DNA of 64,000 nt from contig JAPKLW010000092.1 of NCBI GenBank assembly GCA_026898455.1, positions 305,787 through 369,786 of the forward strand, read 5' to 3'. This document shows, piece by piece, positions 47,067-58,221 of the stretch. This DNA comes from Plectranthus barbatus (Eukaryota > Streptophyta > Magnoliopsida > Lamiales > Lamiaceae). Position 1 is the first letter of the stretch, and each line of letters starts with the position of its first letter. The position numbers and the translations under genes were made by a program. The notes under the pieces were generated by a model. It saw nothing but the letters and a program-made list of their open reading frames with translations, did not search any database and had not been told where the DNA came from.

Positions 47067-49392
47067 ATGACCCATATCACAAAGCTCCCAAAGTATTCTC
47101 CAGAAACTTTCAACATATGGAAGAAAAGATCGCTGATAAAGATTGTCCATCCTGAGATGGCGGAGGTTCTATCCAACGAACTTATAAAGATCATAAAGGT
47201 GAATACTTAGCTAGGAGGAGCTGTTGGTCCAGAGATCGTAGACAAGCTCTACGCTGAGTGGGCCAACGATGATAAAGTTTGTTATCAGCTGGACTCAGTC
47301 GCCATGGAGTTAAATTCTCCAATCCCTACCAGATCCACTCGTTATCGAAGCTCTAGAATACGATAATGCAAAATATGTTTGGGATTTTCTTGGTAGTCTG
47401 TGTCAGGAAACAAACCAGATGAAGCGGAACAAGCTTCAAGTATGCGTGGATAAGCACGAGTCTTTCTAGCTACTCCCTGGAGAGACCATCAAATCCATGG
47501 AGGCTTGCTTCAATGCCATAGTATGCGAGCTAAAGAATCTTGGATGAAAGTACACAGTTACTGATTTAAATGCCAAAATCCTCTCCAAGGTGCCTAAGGA
47601 GGATTGGTTCGTGAAAGTCACCAGCCTAAAAGAAAAGGACATGTCCAAGATGTCAACAAAAGACGTGTTTGCCCAACTTCAAGCCCACGAGTGGGATATT
47701 CAGATGGCGAATAAGAATGAAGCTGTGCAGAGTGTCAACACGCAACCCGAAGAAGATGCTGCCTTATTCGTAAAGAGTGACTTCAAGAGAAGACCCCAAA
47801 AACTTTACCAAACTGACAGAGCACCTGGTCCTAGCTCTGCATCAAACTTAGCACCAACACCTTCCTACCAAAAGAAAGAGGAAGAGAGCTCGGTGGCCGA
47901 GCTTGAAGAGCAGATGAGGAAGCTGACAAAACTTTTGGAGAAGTCAAAAACTAAAACTGAGAGTTCACAAGACAGTGAACAAAAATTCAGTGAGAGACCT
48001 CCGAAAGCATGCTTCGAGTGTAACTGTCTAAGTCATCTCAAGTATGAATGCCTGCTCGTATCCAAGGAGGAGAGAGAGCATCTCAAGAGGATCTTTGAGA
48101 AGAAAGCCTCCAAAGCTGTGGTAAAGGCCATGCTGTCCAGAACTGAGGTTTCGGACATCCCGGTTAATGATGATGGATATTATACATCTAGATATAAAGA
48201 CAAAGAAGAAGCACTTCTAGTCTTCATGGCCAAACTTGGAGAAGATAACTCTGAATAACAAGGAACCGAAGCCGAGTCAGAGAACTTGGTAATAACCTCA
48301 AACTCAGTTTCTAGTTCTCATGTTTGCATAGAAGAGGGCACTGAATGACACTACTCGGATTCAGAGGATGTTACTCATGAAATTTTAAATAAGGAATTTT
48401 CAAAATTCTATTAATTGAAAAATGTCTTGGTAGGAGAAAATGACTCATTAAAACTTAAGGTTTCGGAGTTGACCAATGACATCGAAGGATCAAGGTCAAT
48501 TAGTAAGGATTTGACCAAGCTAAGAGAGGTGCATTCAGTTTTACTTGAAAATTTCAAAAATATTTCAGAAGAATGCGAATCTTTAAAACTTAAAATTGCT
48601 CAGGATCAAAAACTAATTTGTTCTCTATACTCAAGTTCGGGTAAAGTTGCTGAGGCCTTGAGTAGCCAAAGAGTTCCCTCTGAAACCAGAAATGTATCGA
48701 ATCATCATTTCAAAAAGGATTCTGGTATAGAAGCTCAGTTGTTGGGTAAAGGAATTGTCAGCTTTGACAAGAACTTAAAATTGGCTAATTAGAGCAAATG
48801 ATAGAAGTCAGTTTCAAAACTGAGCTCGGTCCCCAAGCTTAAAACTAATTTGGTTTCAAAACCAAATAAACCTGAAATGAAGCCAAGTATGCCCAAGAAG
48901 TGGGTGAAGCAAACTGTTCCTAATGCAAGGAAACCCACTTCAACAGCTAAAATTGAGTTTCGCAAGAAGTCAGTTTTCTTTCCGGATTCGAGAAATCCGA
49001 GGTCCTTTGTTTATAATTCTTATGAAAGGAATACTTATCCGAGTAGGACGGACAACTACTTGAGGTCTGAGCCCAATCAGTTTCCTATTTCAAGGTCTAG
49101 GAAGACTAATCACCCCGGACTTGGTTTTCGAGAACCTAATAGAAACTTAGTCTCAAGAAACTCAGTTTCTAGGAACTTAGTTCCAGCAAATTTGGTTTCA
49201 AGAAACTCAGTCTCTCGTAAGGTTTTACACACACACACAATTCCTTCTCATGTGCATCAAAATAACATATATTATTTCGGAAGGAAGAGAAAGACAGAAA
49301 ATGTTGCACCACCTAATCTTAAGGTGAAGCAAGTATGGATTCCAAAGACTAACCCGGTAGGACCTACAGAAGCTCGGGTACCTAAAGTCTGA
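47067..49392 (+). pseudogene. gag of second SIRE-like element (broken)
   Basis: ATG at 47067 starts MTHITKLPKYSPETFNIW, matching the start of the other element's gag. Early stops and shifts break the region before 47590. From there a long frame runs to 48258 with capsid blocks and an intact knuckle CFECNCLSHLKYEC (C-X2-C-X4-H-X4-C) near 48010-48053. Two further frames (48415-48792, 48850-49392) carry a Leu/Lys-rich coiled segment and a Ser/Arg/Asn-rich tail with near-repeats of SRNSVSRNLV. The tail ends in VKQVWIPK. The repeats in the tail may have grown by slippage. Confidence 0.8.
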
Positions 49393-49429
49393 CCTTCTTT
49401 GTTTTACAGGTACAGGGTCACCAGAGTAA

Positions 49430-52400
49430 GCTCAAGAAAAAAGACAGCTTAGATTCTGGATAGTGGGTGCTCAGCCCACATGACCGGAGAAAGAGACTTA
49501 CTCTCGAACTTACTAATGGCGAGAGGACCCCCTGTTGTATTTAGAGATTGTTAGGTGTTGATGTAGACATCCCACCTTTAAAATTAATGTTTTGATGTGT
49601 CAAAACTATATACCAAAGTCTAGGCCTTAGAGTTATTACCTCATGTAATCCTTGTATAGGATGATCGAGTTGTAATAGTCTAGGAGAAGAGATCTGTCAA
49701 AAACCGTGGAACAGTTTTGGAAGAAGAAGCCGTCTTGACAACACAATCATTGAAGAAGAAGTCATCCAGATGAGAAAACTGTCAAGGAGAAAGGACGAGA
49801 AAAATTGAGCAGAGTAACGGATGCGGAAAACTGTGGAGACAATATCTCATCTGTCAAGGATTATATATTTAAGAAAATTGTGGATACATATTTCATAAAG
49901 AAACTGTCGAGAGATGCTCACAGTTTCAGGTCAGGACAGTATCATATCAAAGGAATACGTGAATAGCAAGATGCCAAAAAATCATTAAAGAGCATTATAG
50001 AAGTCAATGATAAGAGAAGAGGAAACACTTAGTTACGACTGGCGTACAACGTTGTTCGGCGTCTGACATATCAAGTACAAATTGCCCTGCAAAAAGCATA
50101 GCAGTGGTACTGAAAAGGCAGAGGAGCATACATACTTTACAGAGAAGGATGGACTCTGATTGGACATCCTTCGAAATGTCTCTACTGGCTATTTTCAAAT
50201 CTCCAACTATAAATAGCAGGAGGATCTGAGACAAAAACACCTTCGACACAAAAAATCCTGCCGTCACTCTACTGAGTTTAAAACTCTAACGCATTGAAAG
50301 CTCTCAACCGAATGACATTATTTCCGTGGTTCATTTATTGAACACGAGGCATTATTGCTTAAGGAATCTTCCGAGATTCACCATGTGACCTTGTGTACAC
50401 GAGGGTTAAGTCCTTTGACTTAATCTACTCTCTTGGTGTTCTTACTTTTCAAGTGAGAACACAACAACCTGATTTTCTAAGGAAAAGAGGGTTATTATGG
50501 GCAACTGCCAACCAACATACATTCTGGGAAGAACTGAACCATCCACCCACCAGAGAAGGAGAAGGGAGATTTGCCCTCAATCCATTTCCGACGACTACCA
50601 GTTCTGAGGAGACTTCGAGGTGGTACCTGGCATCGAGGAACTGAACAAGGCGTGAAAAACAACAACATGAGCGAGTGATCCATTCTGCTGTGGACGGTGG
50701 TCTCTACAACATTTGGCTATAGATCGTGAGGATTGTATCTTCATTGCTTATTGAATTACCAGATCAATTTCCGAAGAGTGGACGTAGGACTTAAGGCTCC
50801 GAACCACTATAAATATACCGCGTCATTTACAGTGTACTTACTTTATGCATCATACAGTTCTCAATTATACTTTGAAACCTTCAACACTTGTCTGAAAAGT
50901 GTTGAAGTGTATAACTGTTAACTGCTCAAAACTATAATTTGGTAACTTAACTAGCTGGCTAATCAAAACTGTGTTTTTAAAAGTGTCACTTAAAAACTGA
51001 GTGAAGTTGAAACTAAATTGCCTACGTATTAAGAGTGCAAATAACTATGTTTATACTTCCGCTGCACATCACACATACTCTCATCTGGGATCAACAAAGA
51101 TGATTCCAAGGGGAGAGTCATAGGCAAAGGATGCTTGGAGTACAACGGGATCACCATCATCCTTAGTCACCAACCTCAACTACGTTTTGCTGAGTATTAG
51201 TTAGCTTATCCAAAATGGATATGAGGTGAGTTTTGCTGAGGACGAATGCTTGATCAAAGACAAAGATTCCAAGGATATAATACTCAAAGGAATCAAGAAG
51301 GGAAGTCTTTACATTGTTGATTAGGAGAGCAGACAGCCTGACATGTGCCTTGTCGCAACAAGCTCATCCCAAGAAGGTTTCAATTGGTTGTGGCACAAGA
51401 GACTAAGCCACCTGAACTTTCAATCAATCAGGCATCTAGCTAAGCATAATCTTGTGGAAGGACTGCCACAAACTGGCTCTAAGAAAGAAAGAGTATGCCA
51501 AGCTTGCGAGATGGGGAAGCAAACTAAAGTGTCATTCAAGAATCGCCCCATCACAGCAAGTGCATATAGAATCTTAGAGCTATTACATATGGACCTGTTT
51601 AGACCATTCTAACCACCCACTATTGGAGGAAAAAGGTTCACACTCATTGTGGTTGATGACTACTCGAGGTATACTTGGGTGAGGATCTTGAAGACGAAGG
51701 ATGAAGTCAAGCTCCAGCTACCAGAGCTCATCCTGCAGGTCCAGAACAACAAATGAGTTACTGTGTAGAGGATCCGCTCTGACAACAAAACTGATTTTTG
51801 CAATGGTCCACTTATGGATTTCTATGCCGATGCTGGGATCGCTCATGAGAAGTCAGCTCCAAGGACTCCTCAACAAAATGGTTTTGCTGAGAGAAGGAAC
51901 CGCACACTTAAGGAGGCAGTGAGGACCAAGCTTGCAGAAGCAAGCTTGAGCGAAGTCTATTGGGGAGAAGCCTTGATGCAACGTGCTATACTCTGAATAG
52001 AAGTGCCATAAATAGTCGTCATCACAAAACCCCGTATGAGGTTTACAATTGTCGTAAACCTTCTATAGCTCATCTCTGTGCTTTCGGTTCTCCAAGCTAC
52101 ATCCATAATAATGAAAAGTCTAAGTTGAATACATTTGGTCTCAAGGCGGATGAAGGTTTTTTTTTTGGTTATGGACACCCTTCATACAAGGGATATAGGA
52201 TACTCAACAAGACTGCGGGACTTGTGGAGGTAACATGTTGCGTTGTTTTTTATGAGCCTATTTTAGTGCGCAAGACCTTGAAGGACCTGGAACTTGATGA
52301 TCGTGAGATCAAGGATGCTTGTGAGAAACTGAGTTCTGAAAAGGAAGATTCTAATACAGTTTCTCAAGCTAGATTGATGAACAAATAATCAAGTACTCCA

Positions 52401-52470
52401 GAGGATCTGGCTGGTGATGCAATTGACCTTGCTGAGGCCATAGATTCACTAACCCTTAATGCAGGTATCG
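49430..52470 (+). pseudogene. protease-integrase of second SIRE-like element, interrupted by a solo LTR
   Basis: Protease near 49457-49500 keeps ILDSGCSAHMTGERDLL, with the catalytic D-S-G intact; the preceding Trp codon is a TAG. Sequence breaks at 49548 and resumes at 51097 with KGRVIGKGCLEYNGITI. GAG-pre-integrase shows LWHKRLSHLNFQSIRHLAKH and CQACEMGKQTK. The integrase core follows in shifting frames: LLHMDLFRPF with the first Asp, RSDNKTDF with the second, and PQQNGFAERRNRTLKEAV with the Glu. The C-part includes HKTPYEVYNCRKPS and LNTFGLKADEGFFFGYGHP. It ends near 52470; nothing of RT remains. Confidence 0.82.
49549..51096 (+). repeat. Solo LTR of the 15.2-kb element's family (1548 bp)
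   Basis: It starts TGTTAGGTGTTGATGTAGA and ends GGGATCAACA, the reverse of the LTRs at 13062 and 26862. Flanks GAGAT and AAGAT are a 5-bp duplication with one transition. A TATA box CTATAAATAG lies at 50207-50216. The host reading frame resumes after it. Confidence 0.88.
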
Positions 52471-53462
52471 AAAAAGGGGGATCTTTGCTCACTAAAATTA
52501 TTTAATAGTGACTTAGCAAAGCTAATAATATAGTGACAAATAAAATTATCGAATCCCAGGGGAAAGAAGTAACGAAAAGCCTTAAGTACTAAATCAGAAG
52601 TTCTCAAAATACTGGTTAGGAAAAATCAAATTTTGGGTTTTGTTTATTTCAAAAATCGTAATGCTTGCAAATTAAAATCAAACAGAAAAATAAAATACTT
52701 TTGATGAAACGATTATGAGAAGTACAGATTCCAGGGATATCTACCTATCAAGTATGACATGTATGAATAAATTGATTAATTCCCAATTTAATTCCTCTTC
52801 GTAGTGAAACATCAGAAAAAGTATTATGAACTTCTTTGTTGGACAATTCATAAAGTAGATTAATTAATTACCTCTCTCCGCTCGGTCTCAAGATAAACTA
52901 ACTAACTCCATAATTCTACGGATCTATTCCTATAACTTATCTCCTTCAGTTACGACAAGAAATCAAGTTATATTGTGAAAATCTCTTTCCATTGAAAACC
53001 ATTACAGTTACGTCTCAAATAATCAACTAATTAATCCTAAGATGTGGCCAGCAAACTCAAGATTATGAATAAACACAGATTTCACAAACTACGAAGGGAA
53101 AGGGAAAATAATTCAATTAATCAAACATGCATACATTGATAATTCGAAACCCTAGAATCTGAAAAGAGATTTAGCTACACATATTCATAGTAATATTCAT
53201 CATAGAAAAATAAAACCTGAATTGCATAAAAACTTGGGTCTGAATGTCTTCCCACAAAAATCTGTCTTCAAACATAAACTCTAAAACTCTTGGAAATCTT
53301 CTGAATTCTTCAACCCTAAAAATCTCTTAATTGCTATGCTGATTTCCACTCTTAAATTCAAAATTTACATGGCTATTTATAATAATAAAAGATGTATCAA
53401 ACAACATCTAGGATTAGATATGGCTCTATCTTCAAATCAGGTTCAGATTAGAAAATCCCGCA

Positions 53463-53647
53463 GTCGTGTCGATCGTTGGAGATCAGCGTCGATCGACACC
53501 TTTGAAACACCCTTGTCGATCGACGCACACCTTGCGTCGATCGACGTGAGCTTTGTTTCTGCAATTTCCGTCGATCTCTCCTTCCTCTCGTCGATCGCTC
53601 CACCCAGATATCTGCGTCGATCGACGTGCCCTAGCATCGATTGACAT
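53463..53647. repeat. Second array of GTCGATCGAC-type palindromes
   Basis: Seven to nine copies of GTCGATCGAC and variants occur in 185 bp with irregular spacers. The core word is the same as in the Tekay LTR array at 5679-6046, but the surrounding DNA is unrelated. Confidence 0.85.
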
Positions 53648-53760
53648 AGACCTGGACTTCGAGCACTTTTCCAATTCTTCCCTATTTTTGACTAAAAACC
53701 TGCATGATTCATCAAACACGATATTACGAGCACAAAAGCCAATCCATGCACGAAAAAGAC

Positions 53761-55098
53761 TGTTGGTCCCTGAGATCAGAGTCGTCGTGGTAGTGAGAAA
53801 GTACAAACACGAAATGCAGCGGAATAATATAGTGTTTACTTGTATTTAGGTTATTTTTCAACTAGGGTTTTTATTCAAGTTTACTTAAGTTTCTTCTTGA
53901 AGTTATACACTAGCAGCTCCGTTGCTAGGTTTTAAATCACAGTCACACAATAGAGATAAAACAGTAATCAACAAGAGAACACAAGGTTTATTGTGGTTCG
54001 ATCAAATGATCTACGTCCACTCCTTAGCCGAATCGCTAAGAATTTCACTAAGAAAGTATACGGTGTACAAAGAGTTGCCTTTCCTGTAAAGCAGGCAGCC
54101 GACGTTTGGTCTGGCTACTTCACGGCTATCTTCCGATACTCCGAACCTCTCAGGTGTGGCTCCAGCTGAGTCAAGGGCGCACCTTCGTAAAACTAGCTTT
54201 TACCACCTTTGGAAGAGTTTAAAGTTCCTTTCGAACTATCCATCGTTTGCGGCTTCAGTGCCCATCCTAATCAATTCCTTCTCAAGAAATTGACTGCTGG
54301 ATACTTTCTATAAAGAAAGCGATCCCAATGATTGAAGATTCTTGAATCAATTCAAGAATCTCTCAGATGAGTGTCAGACGTACACTGAGACACTCAAGTT
54401 GTTGAATGCTTTTTGATGTCTCTGTGTTATGCCTTTCAACAGAACTGCTCTCGAGCCTTTTTGCCTTTTTGGAATCTATTGAATATCTTTTTGTGTAAGA
54501 GAGTGAGCAGCTTCTTGTATCTTCCTTTGACTTGCCTTTTATAGTTGGAGATTTGAAACTCAAGTCGGCAATTCCGTTTAGACACAACGGATCTTTTGTC
54601 TTAATTGCATGTAGCTTTTTACCAACTTTTCTGTCTCCGTACAGGCTTTTCCGACCTAGTTCTGACAGGTCTAGTCTTCGCGCATTGGTCAGAATTACGG
54701 TGCAGCAGTCGTTGAGATTTGCTTTGCTGAGCTTTTCTGGAACGGACTGCTGGACATCTTTTAGCATACTGCTGGGCTTGATGTTTGTCTGTGCAGCAGA
54801 TACTCTTCTGCTACTTTTGACATCGGATTGCTAACTCCCCTAGCAATCTGTGACGTGTTAGCAAATGCTGACTCCTCAGCATTCTGCTATCACTAGCTTC
54901 CGTTATTTTTAGCATTCTCTGATGTTTGCTGAGAGTATCCTACTCTATTACAACTCAATATTAACCTTATATAGGACATTACAAGAGTTTGCTAAGCTAT
55001 GCTAAGATTCAGCAATGATCGACCATCTACTAAGGTTTGATCCAACAAAACCTTTTACAATGTGATCCTAAGGAGAGTTCAGGAATATTTTCCCAACA
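53761..55098 (-). repeat. Solo copia-type LTR with perfect target duplication (1338 bp)
   Basis: It starts TGTTGGTCCCTGAGATCAG and ends TTTTCCCAACA. AAGAC flanks it on both sides. A - strand TATA box, ACTATAAAAGGC, lies near 54534-54545, and the recurrent LTR block lies at 53993-54020. Confidence 0.87.
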
Positions 55099-55177
55099 AA
55101 GACACTAAAAACAGTCTGAACATCACTCAATCAGTCAAAGAACAACCAGATAAGTTGGTAAAAACACTAACTTATCA

Positions 55178-56027
55178 ACTCCCCCAAACTTAAACCATTG
55201 ATCGTCCTCGATCAATTCATAGAAAAGAAATCGAATCAAATGCAAATACAAGTGTGCAATGCCTCACAAGCTTCTTTTGCAATCTAAGTATCACTTATTC
55301 ACATAAATCATGCAATCCAAACAAATTCTCATTGTTAAATTATTAAGGAGGAACCTCATCGAGCAGTGTTTGCACTCATCGCTCAATCAAGTAAAGGGGT
55401 TTGTGATTCACTCATTCAAGGTTTTAGTTTACCTCACCATAGGTTTGACAAATTTCTCATCTCTCCACTGCTTGTTAGTGTGGCTTTTCAGGGAATCAGA
55501 AAAGTCTTTATTTGGTTGTAATGTGGCTTACCTAAAAGGTGGGATATATTTGGCTAAGTCACTCAAAGTATTGCAATTAAACCCAAAAGTCCAAGCATAT
55601 CATAACCACATAATTTTTTTTTTCTCATGCACAATTTTGTTCCTTCTCTTTTATAATTTTCAGGGTCCCTTAAAACTTGTTTCAAACTTTCGTGAACTAC
55701 AACATATTAATTTTCTAATTTTTCTCTTCCCTTTTCTTTCTTTTTACCCAATGTTCACTTTTTCTTAATTTACCCATGTGAACCCCTATTTTTGCACACG
55801 GCCTCATATCACAATCCCACAATTCACACCATCCTATAAATCACAATCCCCTTATTCATCAACCCTTCTAATCAAAGAAAAAATTTATTCAAGGCTTAAA
55901 GGGGCTACAAGTGGAAATTAAAGGTTAGTGTATGGGAGATGGGCTACGAAAGAACATGCCTAAAATCATTTTCACCCTATTACCACACTTAATGCAACCT
56001 TAAGAGAGAAATTCGTCAAATTCTAGG
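55178..56027 (-). mobile_element. 3' non-coding region and polypurine tract of an Athila-type element
   Basis: The - strand ends in AAGTTTGGGGGAGT at the LTR edge. Farther in, a purine-rich stretch and a TAAGCCACATTACAACC block match 63474-63592 and 63714-63730 of the Athila element on the + strand, in the same order. No coding sequence of this older copy remains before the next LTR at about 56028. Confidence 0.6.
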
Positions 56028-56764
56028 TGATATGTGTGTAAAATGTCCTATTTTTCGATGTGTGAGCATGCATGTTTGTGGCCATTTTACCCTCATATCA
56101 TATACTTTCGTTGTTCTTTTGTCTTGTTTTCGTGTTTTCATGTTTGAAATGTTGTAGGATGTGTTTTGAGCATAATATGGCATATTTGGTGGAGTTTTGG
56201 AGGAAGAAAATCGTCCGAGTTTAGAGTCCGAGGGGGTTAGGCTCGTCCGAGCGGAAAAAAAGGAGGGTTTCAAAAGCTTGGAGGATCTGCCCGGCCGAGC
56301 GAGGCAGGCTCGGCCGAGCTGAGCCGGGCAGAGGGCTCGCTCGGCCGAGCAGTGCAGGCTCGACCGAGCCTGGCTAGCAGAGAGTGACTAGCGACATTAG
56401 AGTCGGTTGCTCCACCTCATAGGAATTAAAATTTGTTTGCAACATAATTTGGTTTAATTCAGAACAATTGAAGTTTACAATCACCCCACTATCTTCTAAG
56501 ATTGTCGGATTTGTTATCTTAATCTACCTATACAATTGATTGAATTGTTTGCTTGGGAAAGTTGTAATTAGTTTACTAGTTGATTGTTTGCATTTAATGT
56601 TTTGTTACAATTCATTGCCTAGATAGATAAAAACCAACGACTTTTGTGTAACCTAGCTATTGATACCCTTCAATGGAGTAGATGATATCCACTAGAGCGA
56701 ATTAGAAAAGAGACCGGATTGATAATTTTAACATGTTAATTGTGTGTGCTTCACATGGCTACCA
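56028..56764 (+). repeat. 5' LTR of Athila-type element (limits approximate)
   Basis: It precedes a primer-binding site at 56771. A candidate start is TGATATGTGTG at 56028 and a candidate end GGCTACCA at 56764. The 3' LTR is not in the window, so limits cannot be tested. A GC-rich palindrome array lies inside at 56213-56370. Confidence 0.5.
56213..56370. repeat. Array of GCTCGGCCGAGC-type palindromes
   Basis: Words such as GCTCGGCCGAGC, GCCCGGCCGAGC, GCTCGACCGAGCC and GTCCGAG recur about nine times in 158 bp. They are self-complementary with a CG-rich centre, irregularly spaced. Confidence 0.8.
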
Positions 56765-56770
56765 CGTTTT

Positions 56771-56788
56771 TGGCGCCGTTGCCGGGGA
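56771..56788 (+). other. Primer-binding site, Asp tRNA type
   Basis: TGGCGCCGTTGCCGGGGA is the primer site used by plant Athila/Tat gypsy elements, usually assigned to aspartate tRNA. Confidence 0.88.
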
Positions 56789-56963
56789 ATCTTTTAGTAG
56801 GTCTTGTGGAATTATTGAAAGTTGAAGTATGGTATGCTAGGTGTTTGAGGAAATGTTTGTGTGAATATTTTTACTAACATTGTTTTGTTTGTTATTTGTG
56901 CTTGTTTGTTTTTGTTGAATTGTTTACTTGTAATTGGTTTTGTGGATTTTTCCTAGGTAGTTT

Positions 56964-57988
56964 ATGATCACTCGATCAAAGGCTAGAGAGCTTGAGGCAA
57001 GGAAACTTCAAGAAAGAAGAGCACATATTCAAATTGATTTTGAGATGGCTAACCATGGGGAAGACACGGTTAGGATAGAAGAGTTGGAAAGGCAACTCGA
57101 GTTGATGAAAGCTATGATTAATGAGAGGAATGGTCCGAGGAGACCATTACAAATATTTTTCGACCTCAAGGTGAACCGTTAACGGGAGGTTTTCGGTTAG
57201 GAGTAAATGCCACGCAATTCGAGATAAAGCCACAGTTGGTCCAAATGATACAAAACAACCAATTTTGGGAGCACATAATCGAGGATCCAAATGTTCGTAT
57301 CTCTCGGTTTTTGGAGATTACTGATACTATAAAGATCAACCAAGTGCCTCAAGATCAAATACGACTGCGGTTATTCTCATTCTCTTTGAGAGATGGTGCT
57401 AGGAATGGGTTCGAAGGCTTGGACAAATCAAATATTGTCACTTGGGAAGAGTTGAGAGAGAAGTTTCTATTCAAGTTTTTCCCACCAAGTTTGACTTTGA
57501 AGAGAAGGGCTGATATCACATCGTTTGGGCAAAGTTACGATGAACCTCTATACGAGGCATGGGATAGGTTCCGAGAGCTTCTACGAAAATGCCCAAGACA
57601 TGGTTTTTCTCAGAGCCAATTAATCTGTCAATTTAATGGAGGATTAGACTATGAATTGATATTAATATTGGATGCATCATCTGGGGGAGTATTCCTTGAT
57701 CTTGAAGAAGACGAAGCATGGAGGATGATTGAGAGGATAGCTACTAATAATTGTCAATGGTCGAGAGGAAGAATGGAGTGTAAGGCTTTAAAGCCTATGA
57801 AAAAGAAAAACGAGATTGAAGTTTTGAGAGACCAAATGGCATCAATGCAAGAAAAAATGGACAAGTTGATGAAGATGTCCATTTTAAAGAGGACAAGTGG
57901 AGAATGTGCCAAGAGTACGAACCCTATAGTGGGGAATGTACTAGCAATTCTTGGCAAGAATTCAATACACCTTCACAAACTTGTGTGA
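56964..57988 (+). pseudogene. gag of Athila-type element (frameshifted)
   Basis: ATG at 56964 begins MITRSKARELEARKLQERR and the first frame stops at 57182. The gag continues in another frame that is open from about 57160 to 57988. It shows the Athila capsid pattern: FEIKPQLVQMIQNNQFW, then FLEITDTIKINQVPQDQIRL, LFSFSLRDGARN, FFPPSLTLKRRADITSF, and EPLYEAWDRFRELLRKCP. The end is Lys-rich with a coiled segment and no clear CCHC knuckle. The frame break in 57150-57180 is the main defect. Between 57989 and 58221 the link to protease is also broken. Confidence 0.85.
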
Positions 57989-58221
57989 ATGGACTAAGAG
58001 AGGAGTATTCGGAGGAAGAAGATAGAACACGGGAAATAGAAGTGGATGTAGAGTGAAATTGTGAGAAAAATGTAGGAATGTTGGAAGATATCAAAAAACA
58101 AGTGTCGTGCATCATGAATCAATTAAGTAAGGGAGAAGAGGATCCTTTGGAAGGAGTGTGTAGAGCCATCACAACTAGAAGTGGAATCTCTTATGAAGGA
58201 CCAAAAATATAGGGATACGGA

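Larger units (their letters stand above)
46755..52470 (+). mobile_element. Second SIRE-like Ty1/copia element, truncated on both sides
   Basis: It has the last 195 bp of a 5' LTR (ending GGGACCAACA at 46950), a primer-binding site, gag, protease, GAG-pre-integrase and integrase. It lacks reverse transcriptase, RNase H and the 3' LTR. A solo LTR of the other copia family (49549-51096) sits in its protease region. Its proteins resemble those of the 15.2-kb element (shared LKYEC knuckle, VKQVWIPK block) but differ enough to be a separate family. Confidence 0.82.
52471..55177 (-). repeat. Probable Athila-type LTR (-), interrupted by a solo LTR
   Basis: On the - strand a polypurine tract at 55178-55191 is followed by TGATAAGTTAGTG, a plausible LTR start. 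The region runs left through a palindrome array (53463-53647) to a vague outer end near 52480. Removing the inserted solo LTR leaves about 1.37 kb, a fitting LTR length. No paired 5' LTR is present. Confidence 0.45.

Noticed and set aside
55310..55768. + strand ORF of 152 codons
   Set aside because: It is the reverse of a conserved Athila non-coding 3' region and lacks motifs.
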